DNA from: Caenimonas sedimenti
Lineage (GTDB): Bacteria; Pseudomonadota; Gammaproteobacteria; Burkholderiales; Burkholderiaceae_C
Assembly (NCBI RefSeq): GCF_007833165.1
Contig: NZ_VOBQ01000009.1
Span: 165,087 to 229,086, forward strand
DNA length: 64,000 nt
Reading direction: 5' to 3'
Made by a program: the position numbers and the translations under genes. Shown here in pieces: positions 8,192 through 16,485 of the stretch; positions within the stretch are counted from its first letter, which is position 1; every line of letters begins with the position of its first letter. The notes beneath the pieces were generated by a model. It was given only the letters and a program-made list of their open reading frames with translations. It searched no databases and had not been told where the DNA came from.

Positions 8192-8594
8192 TGCCGTCCA
8201 GCCAGACAAGGCGCAGATCGCCAAGCTGCTGGCGGCCGCGCAACGGAACATTGCGGACGCGCAGCTGCCGGGGCTGAGCACCGAGAACCGCTTCGATGCG
8301 GCCTACAAGGCCATCATGCAACTGGCGATGGCCGCGCTGCATGCCAACGGCTACCGCACGCTCACCAGCAAGCCCGGCCACCACCAGACCGCGATCCAGA
8401 CTTTGCCCAGCTCCATCGGCCTGGAGAACGCCAAGGTGATCGTGCTTGACGCGCTGCGCAAGCAGCGCAACCTGGCGGACTACTCCGGCGACCTGGTGCC
8501 TGAAGCGGCGGCCGTCGAGGCGCTGCAAAGTGCAAGGGACTTGCAGGACCACGTGCGCGCCTGGCTGCAAGGCCACCGCTCCGACCTGCTTTGA
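8157..8594 (+). CDS. HEPN-domain protein, probable MNT-partnered toxin
   Basis: A 145-residue helical protein beginning inside the MNT gene. The core NRFDAAYKAIMQLAMAALHA with NGYRTLTSK, and then DALRKQRNLADYSGD, match HEPN proteins that accompany MNT domains. The RNase motif normally read as R-x4-H appears here as R104-NLAD-Y109, so the histidine is replaced by tyrosine. A tyrosine in this motif is the AMPylation target in characterised pairs, but whether this copy keeps RNase activity is uncertain. A 117-bp remnant of a closely related gene sits at 13169-13285. Confidence 0.82.
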   Translation: MTLKNLLGISLDAVQPDKAQIAKLLAAAQRNIADAQLPGLSTENRFDAAYKAIMQLAMAALHANGYRTLTSKPGHHQTAIQTLPSSIGLENAKVIVLDALRKQRNLADYSGDLVPEAAAVEALQSARDLQDHVRAWLQGHRSDLL

Positions 8595-8606
8595 GGAACG
8601 CGACCC

Positions 8607-9566
8607 ATGGGCGATGAAGAAACCATCGGCATCGTCGGCCTGGGCTTGGTCGGCCAGGCGCTGGGCGCGCGTCTGCGCGCCGCCGACCTGCGCACGCTGG
8701 GCTACGACCGCAGTGCGGAGGCGATGGCGGCCTTCGCGCAGGCGGGCGGCGAGGCCGCCAATTCACTCGCGGAGCTGGGCGCGCGGGTGCGCACGGTGCT
8801 GCTGGCCGTCTTCGACACGCAGGGGGTCCTGGAGGTGGTGGAGGGTGAGGGTGGGCTGCTCTGCCCCGTCATTCCCGCGAAGGCGGGAATCCAGGGCTCC
8901 CCAGAAAAGGATGTCATCCCAGCGAAGGCTGGGATCCAGGAGGTCTCAGTCCACCGCATCATCGACTGCAGCACCGGCGACCCCGCGCAGCTCGAAGCTC
9001 TCAACGAGCGCCTGAAGCAGCAAGGCATCACCTTCATCGAATCCCCCCTCTCCGGCTCCAGCCAGCAAATCGCCGCCGGCGAAGCCACCGCCCTGGTCGG
9101 CGCCGAAGACGCAGCCTGGCAGTCAGCCCAACCGCTACTGGCCCTACTCGCCGCCCAGTGCATCCACGCAGGCCCTCCCGGCATGGGCGCCAAGGCCAAG
9201 CTGGCGACCAACCTGGTGCTGGGCCTGAACCGCGCGGTGTTCGCGGAAGGCCTGGTGTTCGCCGAGAGCCAGGGGATTGCGCCGCAGAAGTTCCTGGAGC
9301 TGGTGCTGGCGACGCCGGCGCGGTCGGATGCGGCGGCGGTCAAGGGGCCATTGATGGTGAGCGGGGACTTTGCGCCGCGGTCGCGGATCAGGCAGCACTT
9401 GAAGGATGTGCGGTTGATGCTGGACACCGCGGATCGAGCAGGGGTGCAGCTGCCGTTCTCGGACACACACGCGGCGGTGCTCCAGGCAGCCGTCGCCGAT
9501 GGCCATGGAGACAAGGACAACGCTGCCATCGTCTTGCAGCTTCGGGCCGCGAAACTGACAGGTTGA
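8607..9566 (+). CDS. NAD(P)-dependent beta-hydroxyacid dehydrogenase-like protein with repeat insertion
   Basis: A 319-residue protein of the 3-hydroxyisobutyrate/6-phosphogluconate dehydrogenase superfamily. The Rossmann glycine motif IGIVGLGLVGQALGARL is at residues 7-23. The middle SPLSGSSQQIAAGEATALVG and the catalytic-helix segment GMGAKAKLATNLVLGLNRAV (conserved lysine) support the fold. Between the Rossmann half and the DCSTGDP loop, residues about 88-112 are a tandem palindromic-repeat insertion reading VIPAKAGIQ twice, in frame. The insertion sits at a surface loop, so function may persist. It follows the HEPN gene after 12 bases. Confidence 0.85.
   Translation: MGDEETIGIVGLGLVGQALGARLRAADLRTLGYDRSAEAMAAFAQAGGEAANSLAELGARVRTVLLAVFDTQGVLEVVEGEGGLLCPVIPAKAGIQGSPEKDVIPAKAGIQEVSVHRIIDCSTGDPAQLEALNERLKQQGITFIESPLSGSSQQIAAGEATALVGAEDAAWQSAQPLLALLAAQCIHAGPPGMGAKAKLATNLVLGLNRAVFAEGLVFAESQGIAPQKFLELVLATPARSDAAAVKGPLMVSGDFAPRSRIRQHLKDVRLMLDTADRAGVQLPFSDTHAAVLQAAVADGHGDKDNAAIVLQLRAAKLTG
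8868..8940. repeat. Two tandem palindromic repeats (VIPAKAGIQ type) inside a CDS
   Basis: Unit 1 (8868-8895) begins GTCATTCCCGCGAAGGCGGG and unit 2 (8913-8940) begins GTCATCCCAGCGAAGGCTGG; both end ATCCAGG. Each forms a hairpin around GAAG with 8-bp arms. The units are in the same orientation and in the reading frame of the dehydrogenase. Related units occur at 37838-37905, and more distant ones between dnaN and gyrB. Confidence 0.9.
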
Positions 9567-9636
9567 GCGCGCGCAACCAGCGCCCGCTTTCCTGGGTAGG
9601 CTGGCTGGCACTCTGGCGCTAAGATCAGACTCACCC

Positions 9637-11004
9637 ATGAAGAGCGCCCTCTTCGTCGACTTCGACAATGTCTTCACATCGCTGCGGCAGCTGCAGCCCG
9701 GTGCCGCAGAACGGTTTGCCCGCCACCCTGACGTGTGGCTCCGGTGGTTGACGGACTCATTGCCTTTGCCAGAACCTCACGACGAGCGCGCGCGACGCCG
9801 CGTGCTGGTGAGAAGGTGCTACCTGAATCCCACCTGGTATCAAAGCTACCGGCATGCTTTCTTGCGCGCCGGCTTTGAAATTGTCGATTGCCCTCCCGTC
9901 ACCAGCCAAGGCAAGACGAGCACGGACATTCACCTCGTCCTCGACGCCGTGGATCTGCTGCAGCACGACACTGGGTATGAAGAGTTCATCGTCTTTTCCG
10001 CCGACGCCGACTTCACACCGCTCCTGCGCAAGCTTCGCCGGCATGACCGTCGGACGACGGTGCTGGCGATTGGATTTCCGTCCGCCGCCTACCAGGCATC
10101 GGCAGACATTCTCATTCCCGAGCGGCTCTTTGTCGGTGAGGCGCTTTACCCCGCGGCGGTCGCCAGCGACGCGACACCTTCTTCACCGGCGACAGTCGAA
10201 CCCAAACGCGCCGAATCTACCGCGACGAACGGAACCTCATCGGTTGCCAAGGCCCCGGCCTCTGCTCCGACCACGCAGCCGCTTGCCCCACCGCCGAGAG
10301 TCTCCAGGCCCGCCAGCGCCAGCGAGCTGTCCGAAATTGCGCATCTACTCTGGCAGCTGGTGGATGAGTCCCCAGTGGGGCTGAGTGGAGGTCAGGTCGC
10401 ATCGCGATTGAAGACCGACTTCCCGGATTCTCTTGAGAATTGGAACGGTTGCTCCGGCTTCCGCCCATTCTTCACCTCTTTGAACCTGGCCCGCCTGGCA
10501 TGGGCAAGCGGATCGGGAGGCCGGCTGCTGGACCCCGCGCGCCATGAGGTGGAAGGGCGGCCGCTGCCAGACGAGCCGGATTCACGCTGGGCAGGAGAAG
10601 GGGAAGTCTTTCAGGTGGTGAAGGAAGTGTGTTCACTCACCAAGGCACCCATGTTCGCCCCGAAGGACATGAGGGAGGTCCTCAAGGCGCTGAGCGTCGA
10701 CCTGGCAACCACGCCCTTTCAGCTCAATGTGACTGCCCCCCGGGTTTGCGAGGCCTGCCTCTCGTCCGCCGGATTGCGTGTGCGGCAGCGCGACGTCACT
10801 TTTCTCATCCGGGGCATGCAAATGAACGGGCACGTTTTTGGACAGGGTCAGGACGATGTCGGCACCTTGGGAACCCGCTTGGTCGGGCAAATCCTGTTTC
10901 TCTGTACGCGTGAGCAAATGGTCGTCGACCAAGCTGGTGAGTTGGCAATTCGATACTGGGTCACGGGGGAAAGAGCGGAGACTAAGCCGTCCTTGGAAGA
11001 GTGA
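9637..11004 (+). CDS. NYN-domain putative ribonuclease with OST-HTH/LOTUS-like domain
   Basis: A 455-residue protein. Residues 3-150 form a NYN (PIN-like) nuclease domain: ALFVDFDNVFTSL (D8, D10, N11), QGKTSTDIHLVLDAVDLL (D97) and FIVFSADADFTPLLRKL (D123, D125). A proline/alanine-rich linker (180-228) leads to an OST-HTH/LOTUS-like winged helix (ELSEIAHLLWQLVDES ... GGRLLDPARHE), and a second similar helical unit may occupy residues 320-440. NYN-LOTUS proteins are inferred RNA-processing or silencing nucleases. Base composition is lower in GC than the housekeeping genes, consistent with transfer. Confidence 0.85.
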   Translation: MKSALFVDFDNVFTSLRQLQPGAAERFARHPDVWLRWLTDSLPLPEPHDERARRRVLVRRCYLNPTWYQSYRHAFLRAGFEIVDCPPVTSQGKTSTDIHLVLDAVDLLQHDTGYEEFIVFSADADFTPLLRKLRRHDRRTTVLAIGFPSAAYQASADILIPERLFVGEALYPAAVASDATPSSPATVEPKRAESTATNGTSSVAKAPASAPTTQPLAPPPRVSRPASASELSEIAHLLWQLVDESPVGLSGGQVASRLKTDFPDSLENWNGCSGFRPFFTSLNLARLAWASGSGGRLLDPARHEVEGRPLPDEPDSRWAGEGEVFQVVKEVCSLTKAPMFAPKDMREVLKALSVDLATTPFQLNVTAPRVCEACLSSAGLRVRQRDVTFLIRGMQMNGHVFGQGQDDVGTLGTRLVGQILFLCTREQMVVDQAGELAIRYWVTGERAETKPSLEE

Positions 11005-11009
11005 AACCT

Positions 11010-11100
11010 CCTACGAGAGCACCGACACTCCGAACCAATCCGCCGGACTGAGCTCGTAGTACCGACTCAACTCCCCGTAGATCGACGGATGCACGCGTGC
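11010..11100 (-). pseudogene. Remnant of the mtfA 3' end
   Basis: Read on the minus strand this gives ARVHPSIYGELSRYYELSPA then DWFGVSVLS and a stop. The intact MtfA-like protein at 3761-4678 has YVHPAIYEELSQYYGLSPAE then WFGAAV. DNA similarity to 3826-3897 is also clear by eye. No upstream part of the gene is present, so only the last ~30 codons survive, probably from a duplication or recombination with a related locus. Confidence 0.8.
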
Positions 11101-11158
11101 CACCCCTCACCGTCCGCAAGAGCATCGTACTTGTGTTGAGCACGTGATCGCCGCGTTG

Positions 11159-11492
11159 CTAGCTCTCGTCTCGTACGACCCAACCGATAGGACCAAGCTC
11201 GTCTGAACTCAGCCCTATTCCGGTGGAGAGTCGAAGCACAGTCTCCTCAAGCCCTCTAGTCTCCAGAGGCATCTCAAACAGGACGCCCTTCGACCCATAG
11301 CGCCCAGTCACGAGTAAGCCGTTCGAATCTCAAGTTGTTCACTTCGGTAACGCAAATGTCCAGCGATCCTGACTTGAGCGTGTAGGCAGGTAGCCGATCG
11401 GCAAATGCCTGCCAGTCCTCGACAAATCCAAGGGTCGGCAACATTTCTCGTACCGATACGTTGACCTCACCCGCGCTCGTTCCACTGCCCAT
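11159..11492 (-). pseudogene. Small hypothetical protein gene with apparent frameshift
   Basis: From ATG 11492 the frame reads MGSGTSAGEVNVSVREML, then LRFERLTRDWALWVEGRPV and stops at 11274. In the next frame coding-like sequence continues without a break: LFEMPLETRGLEETVLRL, then STGIGLSSDELGPIGW and VVRDES, stopping at 11159. Removing one C near 11285 would join them as WVEG-VLFEMPLE. The whole would be about 111 residues. I do not recognise the family. A sequencing error is an alternative to a genuine frameshift. Confidence 0.5.
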
Positions 11493-11581
11493 CCGAGCCC
11501 CTCCAATCAGCTGAATAGTAGCGACATGCCCCTTGGCCGCAACCCCCACCCTGGCTAGACTCCCCCCAGGAGGCACGGGCG

Positions 11582-13165
11582 GTGGCAGTATTCCCCCAAG
11601 GCAAAACACGAATCCGAGACCGCATCCGCGGCGGCGAGAAAAAGCTCTTCGAAGCGCTGGCGCGCCACCTCGAGGACGACTACACCGTCTGGCACAACAT
11701 CCCCATCCTGGGCTCCAGCCGCGAGCCCGACTTCGTCATCCTGCATCCGCAGCGCGGCCTGCTGATCCTGGAAGTGAAGGATTGGAAGCTGAGCACCCTG
11801 CGCGACGCCAACCCCATGCGCGTGGAGCTGCAGACCGAGCGCGGCCTGGTGGCCGTGGCCCACCCGCTCTCGCAAGCGCGCGGCTACGCGATGGACGTGC
11901 ACCGCCTGCTGGAAAAGCACCCCGAGCTGTGCCACCCCGCCGGCCCGCACCAGGGCAAGGTGATCATCCCCTGGGGCTGGGGCGCCGCGCTCACGCACAT
12001 CAAACGCGCCGACCTCCCGGACGCTTCCAACTTCGACGCGGTCTTCGAACCCGTCAAAGTGCTGCTGGCCGACGACCTGGCGGACGACGTGGACGCCCTG
12101 CGCTTCCAGGAGCGCCTGTGGGGCATGTTCGTCGTGCACTGGCGGCCCGCGCTCACGCTGCCGCAGCTGGCGCTGGTGCGCGCCCTGCTGTTCCCCGAAC
12201 TGCGCATTGGCGAACAGAAGGCGCTGCCGCTCGATGCGCCCATCCCCGCGCTGGTCGTGCGCGACGTGCTGCAGGTGATGGACCTGCAGCAGGAAGCCAT
12301 CGCCCGCACGCTGGGCGAAGGCCACCGGCTGATCCACGGCCCGGCCGGCTCCGGCAAGACGATGCTGCTGGTCTACCGCGCCATCCAGCTGCAGGCGGCG
12401 GCGCGGGCCGGCAAGCCCATCCTCGTGCTTTGCTACAACAAGGCGCTGGCCGATCGCATCGATGCCATCCTGCGGCTGAAGGGCGCCGGCCCGCAAGTGC
12501 ACGTGCGCACCTTCCACAGCTGGGCGGCGGAGCTGGTCCGCACCTACCAGCTGGGCCGCGTCGACGGCCCACGGGACAACGCCTTCTACGAAGCGGTGGC
12601 GCAGCTTGCTTGCAACGGCATCGCGAGCGCCCGCGTGCCCCCGGGCCAATACGCCGCCATGCTGATCGACGAGGCGCACGACCTGGCCGACGCCTGGATC
12701 GCCGCGGCGGTGCGCATGGTGGACCCGGCGACCAAGTCGCTGCTGGTGCTCTACGACGACGCGCAATCCATCTACCAGAAGACGCGGCGCAAGCTGAGTT
12801 TTGCCAGGCTGGGCGTGGAGGCGCGCGGCCGCACCGAGGTGCTGAAGATCAACTACCGCAACACCCGCGAGGTGCTGGCCGTGGCGCTGGAGTGCGCGCG
12901 CCCCATCCTGCAGGCGCGCGAGCTGACGGACGGCGACGAGGTGCCGCTGGTGCTGCCCGATTCAGCCGGCCGCAGCGGGCCAATCCCCATGCTGCGCAAG
13001 TTCGCCAGCGTCGACGCCGAGCTGCGCTCCGTCAGCGAAACGATCCAGGCGATGCACGCGGAGGGCCGGCGGCTGGGCGAGATGGCCGTGCTGGCGCGCC
13101 AGTGGTGGCCGCTGGAGAAGCTGCAGGCGATGCTGGAGCGCGCGGGCATCGCGGTGATGCAGAGC
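11582..13165 (+). pseudogene. NERD-domain/UvrD-like helicase, C-terminally truncated
   Basis: GTG start at 11582. Residues 15-110 form a NERD nuclease-like domain (REPDFVILHPQRG, LILEVKDWK). A superfamily 1 helicase core follows: Walker A GPAGSGKTM at 253-261, Walker B MLIDEAHDL near 360, DDAQSIYQ and NYRNTREVL. Similarity to the intact paralogue at 14608-16419 continues to codon 528 (AGIAVMQS) and stops at a junction with a HEPN-gene remnant. The last ~75 residues of the paralogue, with helicase motifs V (MHASKGLEFP) and VI (VAATRATH), are missing. The frame stays open to 13954, but that part is antisense to another gene and is not meaningful. Probably non-functional as a helicase. Confidence 0.8.
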
Positions 13166-13168
13166 CTA

Positions 13169-13285
13169 GAACCGTTTCGACGCTGCCTACAAAGCCATCA
13201 TGCAACTGCCGATGGCCGCGCTGCACGCCAATGGCTACCGCACGCTCACCAGCAAGTCCATCGGCCTCGAGAGCGCCATTGTGAT
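13169..13285 (+). pseudogene. Remnant of a HEPN gene
   Basis: These 117 bases align by eye with 8285-8440 of the HEPN gene and translate as NRFDAAYKAIMQL-type sequence: PFRRCLQ is the helicase frame, while the HEPN frame gives MQLPMAALHANGYRTLTSK then SIGLESAIVM. Relative to the intact gene, 39 bases are missing after TSK. The remnant abuts the truncated helicase in a different reading frame, so it marks a recombination junction. Confidence 0.85.
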
Positions 13286-13315
13286 GCGTCGGGATACCTG
13301 TGCCTCCGGCACGGC

Positions 13316-14458
13316 TCAAGCAATGGCCGAATCTCTCGTGATTCGCACGACCCCATTCCCATCGATCTCCACATGCCGATCCGCGGTGAGCCGCGCGAGT
13401 GCCGCTGCCACCTTCTCCGCTGGTGGCTTGCCACCATCCAGCAGCGACCGCAGCATGCCGAGCAAACGCGCTTGCTTTGTCGGCGGGTGCTTGTGGTTGC
13501 GGACGCCCGCCAGCACATGCGCGTATTCCTTGTCGGTCACCACGCTGGCGCCCGCTGCTGCGGCCACTGGCAAGGTCTGTTTCGGAGCGACCCGGACCGG
13601 CTTGTCGGTAACGACGATTGTCGCCTTCGCGGGTGCAGCCTTCTTTGCAGCAGCAGGAGGGGGCTTGGCCGCCGCCTTCTTGGCCGCACCCACCACGGGT
13701 GCTGCCACCTTCTTCGCCGCAGCCTTCTTGGCGGGCGCGGCCTTTGCCGCCGCGGCGCCGACCGCAGGATGCGGGAGGCCGATCAACGCGGCACGAAAGC
13801 CCAGCTCCTTCGCGTGCTCCAGCATCGGCAGGTAGCCTTTGTCGTTCGAGATGACGACGATGCGCGCTTCGGGATGTCTGGAAATGATGTAGCCCATGTA
13901 CAACGACAGATGGAAGTCCAGCGCGTTCTTGCCCGGCCGCGTGATCGGCACTAGCGTGCGCCGCTCCCCGAATCCGGTGTGATGCTCCTGCGCCTTCTGG
14001 GTCTTGCCATGAAACACCCACAGATGGGACGCGTCGGGCACGAGAGCGCGAAGCCTGGCGTCGTTGGGTTGCACGTTTTCCCAATCGATCAGGACGTGCA
14101 CCTCCTCGACGGCCGGCCGGGCCGGGCCGGCCAGCACGCCCGGTCGCGTGGGAGGGTTCTTGCTTGCGTTCCGATCGAGCTTCCGATCGACGGCCCGTTG
14201 CAAATCGACGCCGCAGCCATCGGCCAGCTGCAGCATGTTCAGCAGCACTTCCGCCATCTCGTCACCGATGCCTTGCTGCACGACCTTGTCGCGCGTCGCC
14301 GCCACGGACTGCTCCGGTGACATCCAGAGAAAGGTGCGCGCCAACTGGGCCGAGTCCACCATGATCGCCGTGGCGAGGTTCTTGGGCGTATGGAAATGCT
14401 CCCAGCCGCGCTCCGCCGCGAACTGGCGCAAGGTCTTCTGCAGCTGCTCCAGGTCCAT
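13316..14458 (-). CDS. MazG-like / NYN-domain / lysine-alanine-rich fusion protein
   Basis: A 380-residue protein from ATG 14458 (AGGGAGG ribosome site). Residues 1-100 resemble the all-alpha dCTPase/MazG fold (FAAERGWEHFHTPKNLATAI, DEMAEVLLNMLQLADGCGVD), but the metal-binding E-x-x-E stretch is replaced by VDSAQLARTFLW. Residues 119-230 form a NYN/PIN-like domain (VHVLIDWENVQPND, PGKNALDFHLSLYMGYIISR, IVVISNDKGYLPML). Residues 235-280 are a histone H1-like Ala/Lys/Pro tract, and 310-380 a small helical domain. It is divergent from the intact NERD-helicase gene. Likely a nucleic-acid nuclease; the partner and trigger are unknown. Confidence 0.8.
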   Translation of the reverse strand: MDLEQLQKTLRQFAAERGWEHFHTPKNLATAIMVDSAQLARTFLWMSPEQSVAATRDKVVQQGIGDEMAEVLLNMLQLADGCGVDLQRAVDRKLDRNASKNPPTRPGVLAGPARPAVEEVHVLIDWENVQPNDARLRALVPDASHLWVFHGKTQKAQEHHTGFGERRTLVPITRPGKNALDFHLSLYMGYIISRHPEARIVVISNDKGYLPMLEHAKELGFRAALIGLPHPAVGAAAAKAAPAKKAAAKKVAAPVVGAAKKAAAKPPPAAAKKAAPAKATIVVTDKPVRVAPKQTLPVAAAAGASVVTDKEYAHVLAGVRNHKHPPTKQARLLGMLRSLLDGGKPPAEKVAAALARLTADRHVEIDGNGVVRITRDSAIA

Positions 14459-14607
14459 TGAGAGCCTCCCTGGAGCAGAAGGATACATCCGGCCCACCCC
14501 TACGCGCCTCTCGCTGCTGGCATCGCGCGGCGCGCCAAAGCGACAACACCTCTTGCACACTCGGTCAAGACAACTGATGATTCACCGAGCAGTGGAGGCA
14601 AGAGGAA

Positions 14608-16419
14608 GTGGCTGTACTCATTCCCGCATTCGGATCCTGTAGGTTCGATTCGACCGGCGAGCGGCGCCTGGCGGAGCGTCTGGAACAAAAGCTCGACGAC
14701 GATTACTTGCTTTGGCACAACGTGCCCATCGGGCCAAAGCAGACGCATCCCGATTTCGTCATCATCCATCCGCGCCGTGGCGCGCTGATCCTGGAGACGA
14801 AGGACTGGCATCTCGAGACAATTCGAAGTGCCACCCGTCAGCGGTTCGACATCGCGCCCGATGGCATTCCAAAGACGGTGATCAATCCGCTGGCGCAAGC
14901 GCGGCACTGCGCCATCCAAGTGATCGACGCGCTGCAGCGCGACAAGCAACTCATTCATGCCGAAGGGCCGCACCAGGGCAAGTTGATCTTTCCCTGGGGA
15001 CACGGCGTTGTCTTCACACGCATCACGCGCAGGCAGTTCGATGCGGCCGGTCTCGGCGAAGCGATCGAACCGCATCTCGTCATCTGCCAAGATGAAATGC
15101 TGGAATCCGTGGAGCCCGAAGCCTTCCAGCAACGGCTGTGGGACATGTTTCCCCATGCCTTCGGCAAAGTCCTTTCACTTCCGCAACTGGATCGGGTCCG
15201 GTGGATCATGTTTCCGGAAGTCCGGGTCGTCTCACAAGGGGGTCTGTTCGACAACGATGCCAGCGTCGAGGCTGAACTCCCCGACATCATGCGGGTCATG
15301 GACCTCCAACAGGAGCAGCTGGCCCGCAGCCTGGGCGACGGTCATCGCGTCATCCATGGCGTGGCGGGCTCCGGCAAGACCATGATCCTGGGCTACCGCG
15401 CGCTGCAGCTGGCGCAGGCGGCGGCGGCCAAACCGGTCTTGGTCCTTTGTTACAACGAGCCGCTGGCCGTGAAGCTGGCCGCCATGATGGACGCCAAGGG
15501 GTTGCAGGATCGCGTGCACGTGCGCAACTTCCACAAGTGGTGCCGACAGCAGCTCGTCGCGTATGGTCAGCCGGTGCCGCCACAGGGCCCACGTATGTTC
15601 GACAAGATGGTCGAGAACGTCATCCAGGCAGTTGACCGCAAGCAGGTCCCGTCTGGCCAGTACATGGCGGTGCTGATCGACGAAGGCCACGATTTCCAGC
15701 CGGAATGGTTCAAGCTCGTGGTCCAGATGGTGGATCCCACCACCAACAGCTTGCTCGTGCTGTACGACAGCGCGCAGAGCATCTACGAGAAGGCGGGAAA
15801 GAAGCGCGGCTTCAGCTTCAAGAGCCTTGGCATCCAGGCTCAGGGCCGCACGACCATCTTGAAGATCAACTATCGCAATACGCGGCAGATCCTGGACCTG
15901 GCCAGCAAAGTGGCGGCGGGCGTGCTGCAACCTGACGCGGCGGACGAAGACGGCACACCGCTCTTGCATCCGATCAGCTGTGGCCGCGACGGCCAAGCAC
16001 CCATGGTGATTCGCCTACCGTCCGTGAAGGACGAACTGCGAACCATCCGTGAACTGCTGACCAACGCCCATGCCGAAGGGCACGCCTGGGGCGACATGGC
16101 CGTCCTGTGCCGCCGCCACGAGATGATGGACGAATGCGCGCGGGAGTTGGCCCGTAACGGTGTCCCGCACCAAGTGAGGCACCGCTCTGGAGACTTCCGC
16201 CCGTTGGATGACACCGTCAAGGTCATGACAATGCACGCGAGCAAAGGACTTGAGTTCCCGGTCGTGGCGCTCCCTGGTGTTGGACAGCTCCCGGAAGCGA
16301 ATGAGGACGCGCAAGAGGAAGCGCGAGTTTTCTATGTCGCCGCGACTCGGGCGACCCACCGACTGATCGTGACGGCTAGCGGAACGGGTGCTTTCGGCGA
16401 GATGCTGTCACCCCCATAA
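14608..16419 (+). CDS. NERD-domain/UvrD-like helicase
   Basis: A 603-residue nuclease-helicase fusion starting at GTG 14608. The NERD domain (a PD-(D/E)xK-like nuclease fold) covers about residues 15-110, with HPDFVIIHPRRG and LETKDW (E63-x-K65). The helicase has Walker A GVAGSGKT at 251-258, Walker B VLIDEGHD at 355-362, Y-x-DSAQSIYEK, NYRNTRQIL, motif V MHASKGLEFP at 542-551 and motif VI YVAATRATH at 576-584. All catalytic elements appear intact. NERD-helicases are recurrent in bacterial defence islands; this gene is flanked by NYN and DUF2075 proteins. Confidence 0.9.
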   Translation: MAVLIPAFGSCRFDSTGERRLAERLEQKLDDDYLLWHNVPIGPKQTHPDFVIIHPRRGALILETKDWHLETIRSATRQRFDIAPDGIPKTVINPLAQARHCAIQVIDALQRDKQLIHAEGPHQGKLIFPWGHGVVFTRITRRQFDAAGLGEAIEPHLVICQDEMLESVEPEAFQQRLWDMFPHAFGKVLSLPQLDRVRWIMFPEVRVVSQGGLFDNDASVEAELPDIMRVMDLQQEQLARSLGDGHRVIHGVAGSGKTMILGYRALQLAQAAAAKPVLVLCYNEPLAVKLAAMMDAKGLQDRVHVRNFHKWCRQQLVAYGQPVPPQGPRMFDKMVENVIQAVDRKQVPSGQYMAVLIDEGHDFQPEWFKLVVQMVDPTTNSLLVLYDSAQSIYEKAGKKRGFSFKSLGIQAQGRTTILKINYRNTRQILDLASKVAAGVLQPDAADEDGTPLLHPISCGRDGQAPMVIRLPSVKDELRTIRELLTNAHAEGHAWGDMAVLCRRHEMMDECARELARNGVPHQVRHRSGDFRPLDDTVKVMTMHASKGLEFPVVALPGVGQLPEANEDAQEEARVFYVAATRATHRLIVTASGTGAFGEMLSPP

Positions 16420-16485
16420 GCCCCAGATTTGATCCGGTCTTCGGGCCATGCCCCGGCGCCGTGATTGCTACCGCCTGTGTACGTG

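Larger units (their letters stand above)
11005..11581. other. Degraded intergenic stretch
   Basis: This 577-base interval has no intact gene on the plus strand. It contains an mtfA 3'-end remnant (11010-11100), a frameshifted small gene on the minus strand (11159-11492), and at its right end the short leader of the truncated NERD-helicase gene. I see nothing identifiable in 11101-11158. Confidence 0.7.

Noticed and set aside
13166..13954. Continuation of the truncated NERD-helicase as a 790-residue protein
   Set aside because: The extension is the HEPN remnant in the wrong frame followed by the antisense of the MazG/NYN gene, with no protein-like pattern.
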